From: Symbiodinium natans
Taxonomy: Eukaryota > Sar > Dinophyceae > Suessiales > Symbiodiniaceae
Length of the DNA stretch: 64,000 bases
Direction: 5' to 3'
Assembly: GCA_905221605.1 (NCBI GenBank)
Contig: CAJNDS010002435.1
Coordinates: 132,501-196,500 of the forward strand
Shown here: in pieces, positions 39,046 through 50,700 of the stretch
Layout of the letters: every line of letters begins with the position of its first letter
Numbering within the stretch: position 1 is the stretch's first letter
Notes under the pieces: model-generated
The model's input: the letters and a program-made list of their open reading frames with translations, nothing else
What the model was told of the DNA's origin: nothing
Database searches by the model: none
Made by a program: the position numbers and the translations under genes

Positions 39046-39246
39046 ATGACCGAACCTCCCAAAGTTTGCATCAGGGGGTGCCCCAAGTCGAGCAGGGCAG
39101 AGGCTATGCCCCGAGAAAGTATTCGGGAGCTGACAAGAGGCAGAGTCAGCGCATGTAAAGTCAGGAATCCCTGAGCGTTCTGGAGATGCGCTGAGTGTTT
39201 GCTAACCAGCAAGTTAAGTTCTGCAGAACATCGACTCCCCAGCGCC

Positions 39247-39335
39247 ATGTGGGGGGTTTACGAAAATGTGAGACCCCCAATATAGGCCTCAAATAGTAGG
39301 ATCCCTTGATCATAAGGACCCCAATAAGGTACAGC
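39247..39335 (+). repeat. Dispersed repeat, copy A
   Basis: About 90 bp matching the reverse complement of 61331-61416. The best-conserved part is CAAATAGTAGGAT, a CCCTTATCA-like part, then CCCAATAAGGTAC. The other copy lies in intron 34 of COPB2. Confidence 0.75.
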
Positions 39336-39486
39336 CCCCATGTATAAAGAAAGAAAATCAAGAGATATGAAGTCAAGAAAGGAGTAGGGGTTCTAACCAT
39401 GACAAAAACGTTTTTACAAATGACAAGGGTTTCTTTGACAATGATAGTGGTTTAGGGTTGGCACGATAGAGCGATAAAGATTCGAG

Positions 39487-39735
39487 TGAGGCACAAGAGC
39501 TTCAATTCAGTCCCAATTCAGTCCCAAATGAGGCCAAGAGCTTCAATTCAGTCCCAATTCAGTCCCAAATGAGGCCAAGAGCTTCAATTCAGTCCCAAAT
39601 CAGTTCCAAATGAGGCCAAGAGCTTCAGTCCCAAATGAGGCCAAGAGCTTCAATTCAGTCCCAAATGAGGCCAAGAGCTTCAATTCAGTCCCAAATGAGG
39701 CCAAGAGCTTCAATTCAGGCCAAGAGCTTCAATTT
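39487..39735 (+). repeat. Tandem repeat, unit about 28-40 bp
   Basis: Copies of GAGGCCAAGAGCTTCAATTC followed by one or two AGTCCCAAT blocks, at least eight in tandem. It borders the G-run satellite directly. Confidence 0.95.
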
Positions 39736-41425
39736 AAAATCTCAATTCTGAGGGCTTTGTCACTCCCATGTGGGTCTCGGGGGGGTGGGGGGGCACCCGC
39801 AGTGACAGAAAGAACCTGGTTTTGGAGTTTTGGGAGGCCCAAAACCTCAATTCTCAGGTTTTTTTGTCACTCCCATGTGGGTCTGCGGGGGGGGGGGGGG
39901 GGGGGGGGGGGCACCCGCAGCGACAGAAAGAACCTGGTTTTGGAGGTTTGAGGCTTAAAATCTCAATTCTGAGGGCTTTTTGTCACTCTTATGGGGTCTG
40001 GGCGCAGTGACAGAAGTTTCATGGGAGGGGGGGGGGGGGCGCCCGCACGCAGTGACAGAAACACCTGGTTTTGGAGCTTTGGAGGCCCAAAACCTCAATT
40101 TCAGGTGTTTTTCTGATTCCCATGTGGGGGGCGGGGGCATCCGCAGTGACGAAAGGGGGGGGGGGGCACCCGCAGTGACAGAAAGAACCTGGTTTTGGAG
40201 CTTTGGGAGGCTTAAAATCTCAATTCTGCGGGCTTTTTGTCACTCTGATGTGGGTCTGGGCGGGGGGGGGTTGTTGGCGCCCGCAGTGACAGAAGGAGCT
40301 TTGGGAGGCTTAAAATCTCAATTCTGAGGGCTTTGTCACTCCCATGTGGGCCTCGGGGGGGGGGGGGGGCACCCGCAGTGACAGAAAGAACCTGGAGTTT
40401 TGGGAGGCCCAAAACCTCAATTCTCAGGTTTTTTTTTGTCACTCAGAAAGAACCTGGTTTTGGAGGTTTGGGAGGCTTAAAATCTCAATTCTGAGGGCTT
40501 TTGGTCTCTTACGTGGGTCTGGGCGCAGTGACAGAATTTTCATGGGGGGGGGGGGCGCCCGCAGTGACAGAATTGGAGCTTTGGGACTCCCAAAACCTCA
40601 ATTTTCAGGTGTTTTTTTCATTCCCATGTGGGGGGGGGCATCCGCAGTGACAGAAAGGGGGGGGGGCACCCCAGCAGTGACAGAAAGAACCTGGTTTTGG
40701 AGCTTTGGGAAACTTAAAATCTCAATTCTGAGGGCTTTTTGTCACTGCCATGTGGTCGGGGAGGGGGGGGGGCGCCCGCAGTGACAGATTCAGTGGGTCG
40801 GGGGGGGGGGGGGGGCCCCAGTGACGTCTCTGGGGGGGGGACCCGCAGTGACAGAAAGAACCTGGTTTTGGAGCTTTGATAGGCCCAAAACCTCAATTCT
40901 CAGGTTTTTTTGTCACTTCCGTGTGGGTCTGGGGGGGGGGGGGGGTTGCACGCGCAGTGACAGAAGGAGCTTTTGGGAGGCTAATCTCAATTCTGAGGGC
41001 TTTGTCACTCCCATGTGGGTCTCGGGGGGCACCCGCAGTGACAGAAAGAACCTGGTTTTGGAGTTTTGGGAGGCCCAAAACCTCAATTCTCAGGTTTTTT
41101 GTCACTCAGAAAGAACCTGGTTTTGGAGGTTTGGGAGGCTTAAAATCTCAATTCTGAGGGCTTTTTGTCACTCTTATGTGGGTCTGGGCGCAGTGACAGA
41201 ATTTTCATGGGGGGGGGGGGGCGCCAGTGACAGAAACAACCTGGTTTTGGAGCTTTGGGAGGCCCAAAACCTCAATTTTCAGGTGTTTTTAGGGGGGGCA
41301 TCCGCAGTGACAGAAAGGGGGGGAGGGGGGGCACCCGCAGTGACAGAAAGAACCTGGTTTTGGAGCTTTGGGAGGCTTAAAATCTCAATTCTGAGGGCTT
41401 TTTGTCACTCCCATGTGGTCGGGGG
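39736..41425 (+). repeat. G-run satellite, unit about 90-110 bp
   Basis: About 20 copies of a unit made of AATCTCAATTCTGAGGGCTT, TTGTCACTCCCATGTGGGTC, a run of 7-22 G, then CACCCGCAGTGACAGAAAGA and ACCTGGTTTTGGAGCTTTGG. Two half-unit types alternate (CTTAAAATCTCAATTCTGAG and CCCAAAACCTCAATTCTCAG). Long frames through it are repeat artefacts. Confidence 0.95.
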
Positions 41426-44400
41426 GGGGATTGTGGCTATCATGCACTGAGGCACAAATCCTTATCATGGTTAAGTGATTCCTTGTTGTGGTTAAAAAAA
41501 TGGGTCCTTAGTGCGGTTACGACCCCGCCTCAGAAAGAAAGCGATCGCTGTCGCTTCCTCTGAACTTGCCAAGTCTGACAATGTGTCAGCGGCCCTCTTG
41601 CCCGAAAAAGCGCATGCTCCCAGCTGTGGGAATGAGGGTGTGATCTTCGTGGGGCAATCTCCAAGCGGTTTCGAAGCGCACGTGACAGCCGAGCTGACCC
41701 TGCAGAAGCGTGCCGAAACAGGTGACCTGGCCAAAGCTGCTCCCGCGCTTCAAGTTCCCGTAGTGGGAACATGTGGGAACAAATGTTCGCGCGAAGAAAA
41801 AAACCGCGGCATAGGCATAGACCCACTATGACCCACTGAAGAATGAAATGCACTTGGTAAGCCAGAACCTGAGGTGCATGATGTCTTTGCAGACCGGTGT
41901 TTGTTTGGATCGACCAGGAGGGTCAGGGGTCGCACCGTTGGCGTTCGCAAGTGTTTATCGTGCTTGCGGCATGCATGATCGTCAACGGCAAGAAATTCTG
42001 TGTCTTCGGAACAGCCTGCCGGTTTACAAGAGTATCGGCTGGCAACGACGCTGACGTGTGCTCGCAGAAGATGCGGTCATGCGCAGTTTGGCCAGCCTCG
42101 ATTGCGCAGTTGCCCCGTGGCTCATAGCCACGGTATCAAGTGGCCAACCCGAGTTGCTGCACTTGCGGGTTGATGCTTTTCTGAAACCACCGAAGTTGCT
42201 TCTTGTGCGCTGCGCACTTCGGCCGTGTCTGCAACCAGAAGTTTGGCCTTGCTCTGCGGAGGGTTCCGTTGGGTCATGAGGGTGATCACCGGCTTCCTCG
42301 ATACCCGTGCGAGCCGATGTCCCTCAATATACCCAAGTACGCTCGAGAAGTCCTGTTGCACTTTGCAGAGACTCTAAAGACTTCACGCGTCGCACGGTGG
42401 TAGCATGGCCGAATAGATGATCGGCAGCCCTCCGTCAACAAAGCCACCGCTGAGTCGTCCAACAGCCTCGATATGGGCACTGCATCTAAGAAACACAGCA
42501 TCTAAGCGGCCACATCTTGCAGATGATATTTGTGAATGTTGGTGCGGGCCCGCCAGCCCCTCCGTGCCAGCAGAGCAAACTTTCCGTCTCTCAATGTAAG
42601 CAGTAAACATGGGTTGCTCCAAACCCCAGAGCACCCCGCACCGTGGTTGGACGCACGGCTTGGAAGAACCGCATTCCCCCCGCCGCCGAAAGCTGCGCAC
42701 CGCAGCTGGGCACGGCTTGTTGGTCGACAACAGACGCGCCGCGAGTGCAATAACGGTGGGTGGATACAGATGTGCATTCACTGAGTGCATTCATGCCATT
42801 TCATGCCTACAGCATCCTACAGCTGTCCGGAGCAAAGCAGTAGCCAAACGCTGTTTCAGCTGTGGGAACTTCGCATCCCGGATGCGAAGGCAAGAAGGAG
42901 TGTGACATAGGGCAGAGGCGCACGGGCACGGGCAGCCTGGTCGGCCCGTTTCTTCTTTTCCTATCCTTGCAGCCACACCACGCCCGGCTCGAACCAGGTT
43001 CCATTGGTGCGTAAGCTAAGATTCCTCTTGGTTTCTCAGACAGAGGAGGGAGCAAACCAGAGCGAAAGTGCATTCTTCCTTTTCAGCCTTTCCAAGCATG
43101 AGCATTGCGCGAGGAGGTTTGTTGCATTGTTGTGGTCGTTTGGCTTCTTGGACTGCAAGGTCTGCTCCTCTGGATCCTGTTCCTGAAGCTGGTTGATGGC
43201 GAGAAAGTGTACACCCTGAAGATCCGATGGCTTTTGCAGCCTTCGAGGGTTTCACCCGTGCCGTAGCAATGAAGCCACAAGTCAGCTCAATGTCGGTGTG
43301 GAGGGCCTGCCAAAACCGTCCTTGCCCGAGGGTTTGGACTCATTTGCAAGATAAAGTTCGGCACAAGGTCTTCAGAATATCGCCAGGTGAGACAGAGAAG
43401 CCAACGTTGGCGAATGACATGCCCGTTACGAATGTGGCCCGGTTCTCAGTTGCAGCCCGCAGGTTCAGATCATTCTAGCGTGTTAACATGATTCTTTGGC
43501 ACTCCGTTGTCGTGGAGCGTCCCCAGCGGTGAGGCGTTGGGTCATGTCGATGCCGGCTACGTCCCTCCTGTTGTAGCTTCGTTGCACGAGCAAAGGTGTT
43601 GTACTCTATGCGCTACTCGTGTGGCCCCTCCCAGGGCCGCAAGTGAGATGTGACACAATGTGCCCACATCGTGGACTTCTAGCAGGCCAGCCATTCATCG
43701 CAGATCCTTTCGCAACAAACATCATGCTGTTACGCTGTGTCGGCAAGGTGAACTTGCGAACTTTCCCAGCAAGACAGGGCCAACCTTCAGGAACCCGCAG
43801 TTGCTCCCAGGACCAGTGTTCCTTGTCCTGGCATCATGACGTTACCAGGATGGTTCAACAGCTTCAACATCTTCCAGAAGAGACTTGTGAGCGTCAAGAT
43901 GTTTGGCGGGGACACAAGCGCCCCTGTGGTGCATCCTCTAGCCGACTGCCAGCAGCAGGCGTACCGTGTGGGAGGTTGTGAGAGAAGTAAGTGCAGCCGG
44001 GCCGAGATTCTACGCGCCCGGAGCAGCAGAACAAAGTTGCAGCACCGCAAAGAACGCTTCTGCCACGTCGAGCCGCGCCTTTGTGTGCTCATGCTTGCTG
44101 TTGCTGCCAGGAGAGACTGAAGGCTAAGGGCCTCTCCACTGCTGGTGAGCACGAGCAGTCGAGCCGGCTTGTTTTCGTGCCATGCTTATGGCTGTTCAGC
44201 CGGCCCTTTGAAGCCCTGCATCGTTAGGGTTTCGATGAAAGGCTGGTCTTCCGACTGACGCAGGCCCAGGCCAAGAGCTCGGATGGACTCAACAAAAACA
44301 CGCCCCCAAACCCCCCCCCCCCTCATCTCACACGCACACACGCGCACACGCAACATGAAAGGACTGTGGAATGCCCGAGTTGAATCAACCTTTGGAGTTA

Positions 44401-44735
44401 ATGCACTCTCATGCATGTTGCAGTGGTGAGTTGTGGGTTCGTGTACGACCCTAAGCATGGTGATGTGGGCCCATCCTCGCTTCGCCCGAATTCGGCTCAG
44501 CTTTGCACCGCGGGGACTAAAGCTCCTGTGCACTGCGGCTGGGCTCGGCAGGCGGTGGGCCACGGGCCCGGTGACAGCACACTGTGACATCGCATGGTGC
44601 CTTCTGGGTAGACCCCAGATTCGAAGGGGCATCCCGGTATCCCGCACGAATGATTGTTCGGGTTATGAAAGTGCTGAAGTGCTGAGTGAAGCTCGATTCC
44701 ACAGAGCTCTCTCATGTTGGTCTCTAGAGGCCGGG
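41426..44735. other. Unassigned region upstream of COPB2
   Basis: No recognised gene. Candidate coding pieces: 43189-43240 (LVDGEKVYTLKIRWLLQ), and an ATG at 43836 opening MTLPGWFNSFNIFQ before a possible splice site. The stretch 41511-41831 is open without recognisable features. Confidence 0.3.
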
Positions 44736-47700
44736 ATGCCGCTGCGGCTGGACATCAAGAAGAAGCTGTCAGCAAGGCACTTCCCATGGCATGGGAAATT
44801 TTGTCAGGGCAAAAGGCACAGCAAGGTATGTTCGTGAGGTATATATATATATATATAAACATATATATTCCTACCAGAGTGCTCCGCAGCATGCTTTTGC
44901 AGGAGTGACCGAGTGAAATGCGTTGACTTCCACCCTTCGGAGCCCTGGACACTGTCAGCGCTGTATTCAGGCCGGGCCAGCAAGGTGCTGTCCCCACGAC
45001 CCCAACACAGGGCAAGTCTTGAAAGGCAACATCTTCATCTGGGACTACAACACGCAGACTTTGGTCAAGCAGTTCGAGGTGCTCCGGATGCCAGTTCCCA
45101 AAGATTTTTGGTCACGAAAACCACGTGCCTGAGACTTTCTTGTGACTCCACCTCCGCCCTGCAGAGGTTTGCAACTTGCCGGTGAGATGCGCCAAGTTTG
45201 TTACTCGCAAGCAGTGGATCGCTACTGCTTCGGATGACATGCACGTGCGCGGCCTGGAAGAGTCTGCTCACGGAAGCAGCATGTTTGGACCAGGGGGCAT
45301 GCTTTCCTTTCACTGAGAGCTTATGAAAACACACACCAAGATACGTGTCTTCAACTACAACAGCCTGGAGAAAGCCCATGAGTTCGAGGCGAGATGGGTG
45401 ATGCGATCCAACTGGGGATGCAGACGAGCCTCACCGAATGTGATGGCCACATGCGCTCCTGCGTTATGCCCAGGCCCACACGGACTACATTCGATACATC
45501 GCGGTCCACCCTACCTTGCCGTATCTCCTCTCCTGCTCCGATGACATGTCCATCAAGTCCCGAGCCAAAGTGAAGAAGGGCACAAAGCAGCAGAGGAAGT
45601 GTAGATGGCATACGACCATATAGGACCTGCATAGGAGTTCTTCGTGGCAAATCTCTTCTCTCAGGCTGTGGGACTGGGACAAAAACTGGAATAACCTCCA
45701 GGCTCCTGGCGTTTGCCCCGAAGCCTTCAACTGTTTCTTTTCCTGTTCTTGGCAATTGTAAAGAGAGCCCACTATGCCTTGCTACTGTCCCTCTGCCTCT
45801 GTCCTTTTTGAAGGCCTTCGAAGGGCACGCGCACTACGTGATGATGTGCCAGTGGAACCCCAAGGCGAGTTGTTGGCATCCACCGCGTCCTACTGCGGTT
45901 AAGGTCCACTCGTAATCACTCGCAAAGTGCTCGCAGGACACGAACATCTTTGCTTCGTGCTCGCTGGACCGCTCGATCAAGGTCTGGGGTGTGTCCGGTG
46001 GAGCAGGCTGGGATGGGAAGCAAGGCCAAGAAAGCAATCAAACACAAGAAAAATCAAGCAGCAATCTTCAGAGCACCTTGTTTTGAACTTGTCTGCATTA
46101 TCCTCGAAGGTGGAACGAGCAGCTGCCACTTTACCCTCACCGGCCATCAGCGGGGTGTGAACTGTGTTGAGTGCCCGTCGGGTTACAGGTTTTTTTGGGG
46201 TTGAGTCGTTTGTTGTAGCACCGCCCATAGGCCCTGATATCCTCCACCCCTCCACCCCTCCCTCTAATGTGGTGGAGGTATTCACCTGGTGGCGAGAAGC
46301 CATACATCATCTCAGGGTGCCGGCCTTCAGATCTCAGTGCAGCTCTCGTAGCATGTCTCAGCTGCGGTAGGCAGACGGCATCTGCTCTCCAACCTTAGGT
46401 CAGATGATCGGAGCGTCAAGATCTGGGACTACCAGACCAAACAGTGCGCCAGTACAGTGTCTAAGTCTTTGTTGGCGGGCGAAGCATTGGCTTCTATTTC
46501 TGTTTGCAGTCTAGATGTCCCGAGCATCACACAGTGGGGCTGTAATGTCGGAAGTGCACATGAAGAGTAGCGGCGAGTAGCATCGCAGGTGCATACAGAC
46601 TTTGACCGGCCACACCAACAACGTGTCCTATGCCACTGGGCCTCATTGATTGCCCTTCAACCAGCAATACTTTGCTCCAAAGCAAAGCTCGAAGTCGCTG
46701 ACTTCACCCCATCCCGAAACCAGCCGAACAAGTTCAGGCTCTGTTTCATCCCGCCCTGCCTATCATCCTGACGGGCAGCGAGGACGATCCACCTTGACCG
46801 TTTTCAGATGTTTTGAGGAAAAATAACACACGTCAAGCGTCGGATGTAGCACACCGACTTGCAGGGAGATCGGGTGTCCAATTTGCTTCAGGATGGCACT
46901 GTGAGGATATGGCACGGGTCCACCTACCGCCTAGAGGCTACCAGAGATGCGAGTCGCAGTCACGGTGTCTAAGTCTCTTGAGCTTGTCGACATGTTTCGT
47001 CCATGTTTCCTTTACCCGGGAAGGCAACGTTGAGCTACTTCTTGGAACGTGTGTGGTCCATTGCCGTGCTCAAGGGCTCCAACACCGCTCCTTGGTGCCA
47101 TCGTCTGCTGTCCTTTATCCTGCAGAAGGACTGCGCAGAACGCTTCAGCTCAGGCTGCTCTGGGATACGATGAGGGTACAGTCGTGATCAAGCTTGGAAG
47201 CGAGGCAGCTTCCCGTTGTTTGCAAGTCTCCCGCTTTCATGCATAAGCTGTTGCTTGGTGTCTCTGTTTGCCCGGAAGAGAGCACTTGCAAATACCTTTT
47301 CGTCCTGACCTGCTGGCACACCCCATGTTGCCAAAAACTTCTCGCGTTGCACGCGTTGTGTAGCACAAGCAGAGATGTTGCAGGAGCCAGTCGTGTCCAT
47401 GCACTCGGGCAAGATCATTTGGGTGGAGCCGGCGAGGTCGTTGATCATTTGTTTGGCTTTGGTTTGCGTCGCGCGCCAGGCCAAAGGCAATGAGATCCAA
47501 ACCGCAAACCTCAAGCTGTTGGACGAGGGTGTGACTGCACGCGAGGGCGAGAAAGTGCCGCTGAGTGTGAAGGATCTGCGGTGCTTAGTGAGACGTGACT
47601 GACTAGGCAGAATGATTCGCAAAAAAGCACCCGAGCTGACAATTTGTGATGCAGGACATGGGTGCGGCAGAGGTGTTTCCGCAGTACATAGCGCATCACC

Positions 47701-50700
47701 CGAACGGTGCGCCATGTTTTCGACGTTGCTTGCGCGTTGCTTGCTCCCGGGCACGCGAGCAGTTGCTGGTTCCTCCTGCCTGCCAGGCCGTCTCTTTGCG
47801 GTATGTGGTGATGGCGAGTTCGTGATCTACACGGCCCAGGCCGGGGTGTCCGTGATTAGAGACAGAAAAGTGCAGAGCAATGTCTTCGATGGTGCGCTGT
47901 GCCAGGCGCTGCGAAACAAGTCGTATGGTCCGGCGCTAGAGGTGCGGAGCGTCTCTGAGCATCTTCAGTCCGTGAAGTCACCATACTTGCTAGCGGCGGA
48001 TGTATGAAAAGCAAAGCAGCGGGCATACTTCGGGCAATCCAGGAATCTCTACAACCATGAAGCGTCATGCAACGATGCACAGCATCCCTGCCCTGGAGTT
48101 CTGCTGGGCACATTCTGGTGCCTATGCAACTCGGGACGGAAACGGCAAGATCACGGTCTTCCAGGACAGTCCCGCTTCTAGAGGAGTTTTTCTCCTGCAA
48201 GCTTGGGTGATCTGCAAGGGTCAAGACGGTCAAGACCTGCCACAGGACTTTAAGGAGAGCTTCTCCTTCAAGCCTCCGTTTACGGTAGAAGAGACTTACG
48301 GAGGCAGGCGCCGTGGAGCATGGAAGTAGGAATCCGAAAGACTCCAAGGAAACAGGTAATAATAGTAATACTTACTATTATGATTGGTATTGTTCCTATT
48401 ACTATGGTGATTATAATTATGATTGATATTATTGACGGCCTTTACGTGCTAGACAGGCCGCCTGCTCGGCGTCCGCGGCGGGGACTTCATTTGCTTTTAC
48501 GACTGGACGGAGCGGCAGCCTTGGGGATCCTGAAAGAAGGTATCGCGGTTTAGGGTTTAGGGTTTAGGGTTTAGGGTTTAGGGTTTATCAAGAAGGAAGG
48601 TTGAGTGGAGGTTGCCTTTAGGTCCTTGCAGCTTGCAGATCCTCTGTCGAGGTATCGGCTCATTCGCCGCATTGACGTGGTGCCCAAGGATGTGATTTGG
48701 TCGGGTGCCTGGGAAGTAGAGCCTAGGGATGTCATGGGATGTCAGGACGTGGCAGACCTGAGTGCTGCTCTTTGGGGGGCACGTTGCAACACCCTGTTGT
48801 GCAAAAAACCGTTGTGAACCCAGGGCTGCGGCGAGGTGGCTTGGGTTTAGGTGTGGGGATGTGAGGGTGTGGCCCTTCCCTGATTCACACCGTCCGGGCA
48901 TGTCCTGATCCGCGCTGCTGATTCATGCTACGGGTTCTCGACTTCCCCTAAACCCTAAACCCTAAACCCTAAATCTTAAACCCTAAACCCTAAAAACCCT
49001 AGGGTAGGGGCGAAGCTCCAACGTGATCTGGAGTGTTCGGAAGGTCCGAGGAGGGCAGCTCCGTCGTGCTCATTTGCCCCGACTCCTTTTACGTGCTCAG
49101 GCCCATTGCAGATGGTTTAGGGTTTAGGTTTTAGGGTTTGGGGTTTAGGGTTTAGGGGACAGTCCTCTAGATTATGGTCCCTTCAAGCTTTACATTTTCA
49201 GTCCTAGGGTACCCCAACAAAGACCATGACATAGAGAACTGCCCGCCACGGGGTAGGTTGGTTGCAGCCGCTTTGATACGGTATGGTTGCTGCCAGGCAT
49301 GACAAAGACGCCGTGCAGGCGAGCCTGATCTCTGGCGGCCAGGTGGACGAGGCACGTGCAATGCAACTATCTGCAAGACCCAGCATGAAGTGGAACAACG
49401 ATGCATGTAAACACAACCGCGACCAGAGCCACATACAAACGGCTACGTGAACGAACCGACGTAAGGTAACATGGCGAGAACTATATATAGTTCTTGAAGT
49501 GTACAAAAACGGATATATAGCTCCCTGTTATGGCAACCTCCAGTGAAGTTTACCTACACTGCGAAACAACAAAATTCTGATTGTTTGGATTGCTTCGCAC
49601 CCCCTTTACTGAAATCCTTGGATACAGTACTGAAGCCAACAGTGTCAACAACACATCCCACATATTTGTTAAGAGGCCCTTTGCATTGAAAAAGCCAGTG
49701 GCGTTCTGAATCCCTGAGCGAAAGAAGTTTCTCAATCCCAATATAGCTTACCGCCAGGCGTCCTTACTAGAGCTCTCTCTGTGTCCTTTTCTCGCAAACT
49801 GTCGCAACATGCCGTTCAACTATTTGAGATGGCATCCGGGACCTCAGAATTAGGTTGCCCCTCCCGCATTCACCCAAGTACTGAAAGACACTGGGACACG
49901 TGTTGGGGTGTTTAGGGTTCTGGTTTTCGGGTCTAGAGGGATACTAGAATAGTAACACTACTTACGACTGCCTAACTTCCTAAATTCAGAGCATGCGCCG
50001 TGTATGTATATACCTATATATATGTATGTATGTATATATATATATATACACATATTTCTATCATGCACATATGAAGCGCACTATGCGGCGACCAGCCGAA
50101 GTCCTTGGTTATGGGCTTGTTGTGACAGGACGGTATCGAGGCAGCTTTTGACCTGCAGCATGAGATCAATGACAAGGCGCCTCCTTGCCGAAGGGACGGA
50201 TGCCAAGCCCTATATGTAAGCCCCAAAACCCAAACATTAAACCCTAAACCCTAAACCCTAAACCCTAAACCCTCAACCCTCAACCCTCAACCCTCAACCC
50301 TAAACCCTAAACCCTAAACCCTAAACCCTAAACCCTAAACCCAAACCCTAAGCCCTAAAACTTTTACTGATGGAGTCTATCTGCCCGCTGCCGGAGGTGG
50401 TCAGCGGGCTTTGGGTCGGGGACTGCTTTGCCACGGCCTCAACCTAACAGAGAACCGAGCAGAGGGCCATGAGACGGTGGATCTAAGTCCAGCACAGTCC
50501 CTGAAACGCCCTGTTTGGGTAGCAGCTATGGGGATTTGCACCAAGCTGCTTGGTAATCTACGTATCTCGTTGTGCGTTGTTGAAGAGCTTAGGCTCCTGA
50601 TCTCTTAGGAGATGGGAGCACAGAGCAGTGAACTCGCTATGCCACCTGTGGTGGCTCAAGGTGCACCGCGTAGCTTGCTGAGGTGAACGGAAAACATGTC

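Larger units (their letters stand above)
44736..49100 (+). other. COPB2 exons 1-27 (N-terminal WD40 propellers)
   Basis: Exon limits read from protein conservation and splice sites: 44736-44776, 44903-44970, 45026-45078, 45167-45244, 45341-45388, 45474-45556, 45665-45701, 45814-45864, 45937-45997, 46110-46188, 46278-46316, 46399-46443, 46589-46631, 46738-46782, 46893-46937, 47024-47086, 47154-47204, 47384-47422, 47480-47572, 47655-47706, 47787-47839, 47906-47941, 48099-48164, 48246-48303, 48457-48517, 48652-48699, 49044-49100. Landmarks: SDDMSIK (exon 6), LWDWDKNW (7), SLDRSIKVW (9), [12 protein letters not shown] (12), [15 protein letters not shown] (15), ALGYDEG (17), [11 protein letters not shown] (21). 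Introns after exons 14, 19 and 23 start with GA. Coding phase is consistent at every join. Confidence 0.88.

Noticed and set aside
39610-41450. Several ORFs of 100-200 codons
   Set aside because: They follow the G-run satellite unit by unit and lack any non-repeat protein feature.
50221-50360. A true chromosome end
   Set aside because: All TTTAGGG arrays are short, in both orientations and embedded within genes, so they are interstitial.
50648-50662. TGGCTCAAG inside the LTR as a relic of the dinoflagellate spliced leader
   Set aside because: Only nine bases match the 3' end of the spliced leader and the upstream part does not, so chance is more likely.
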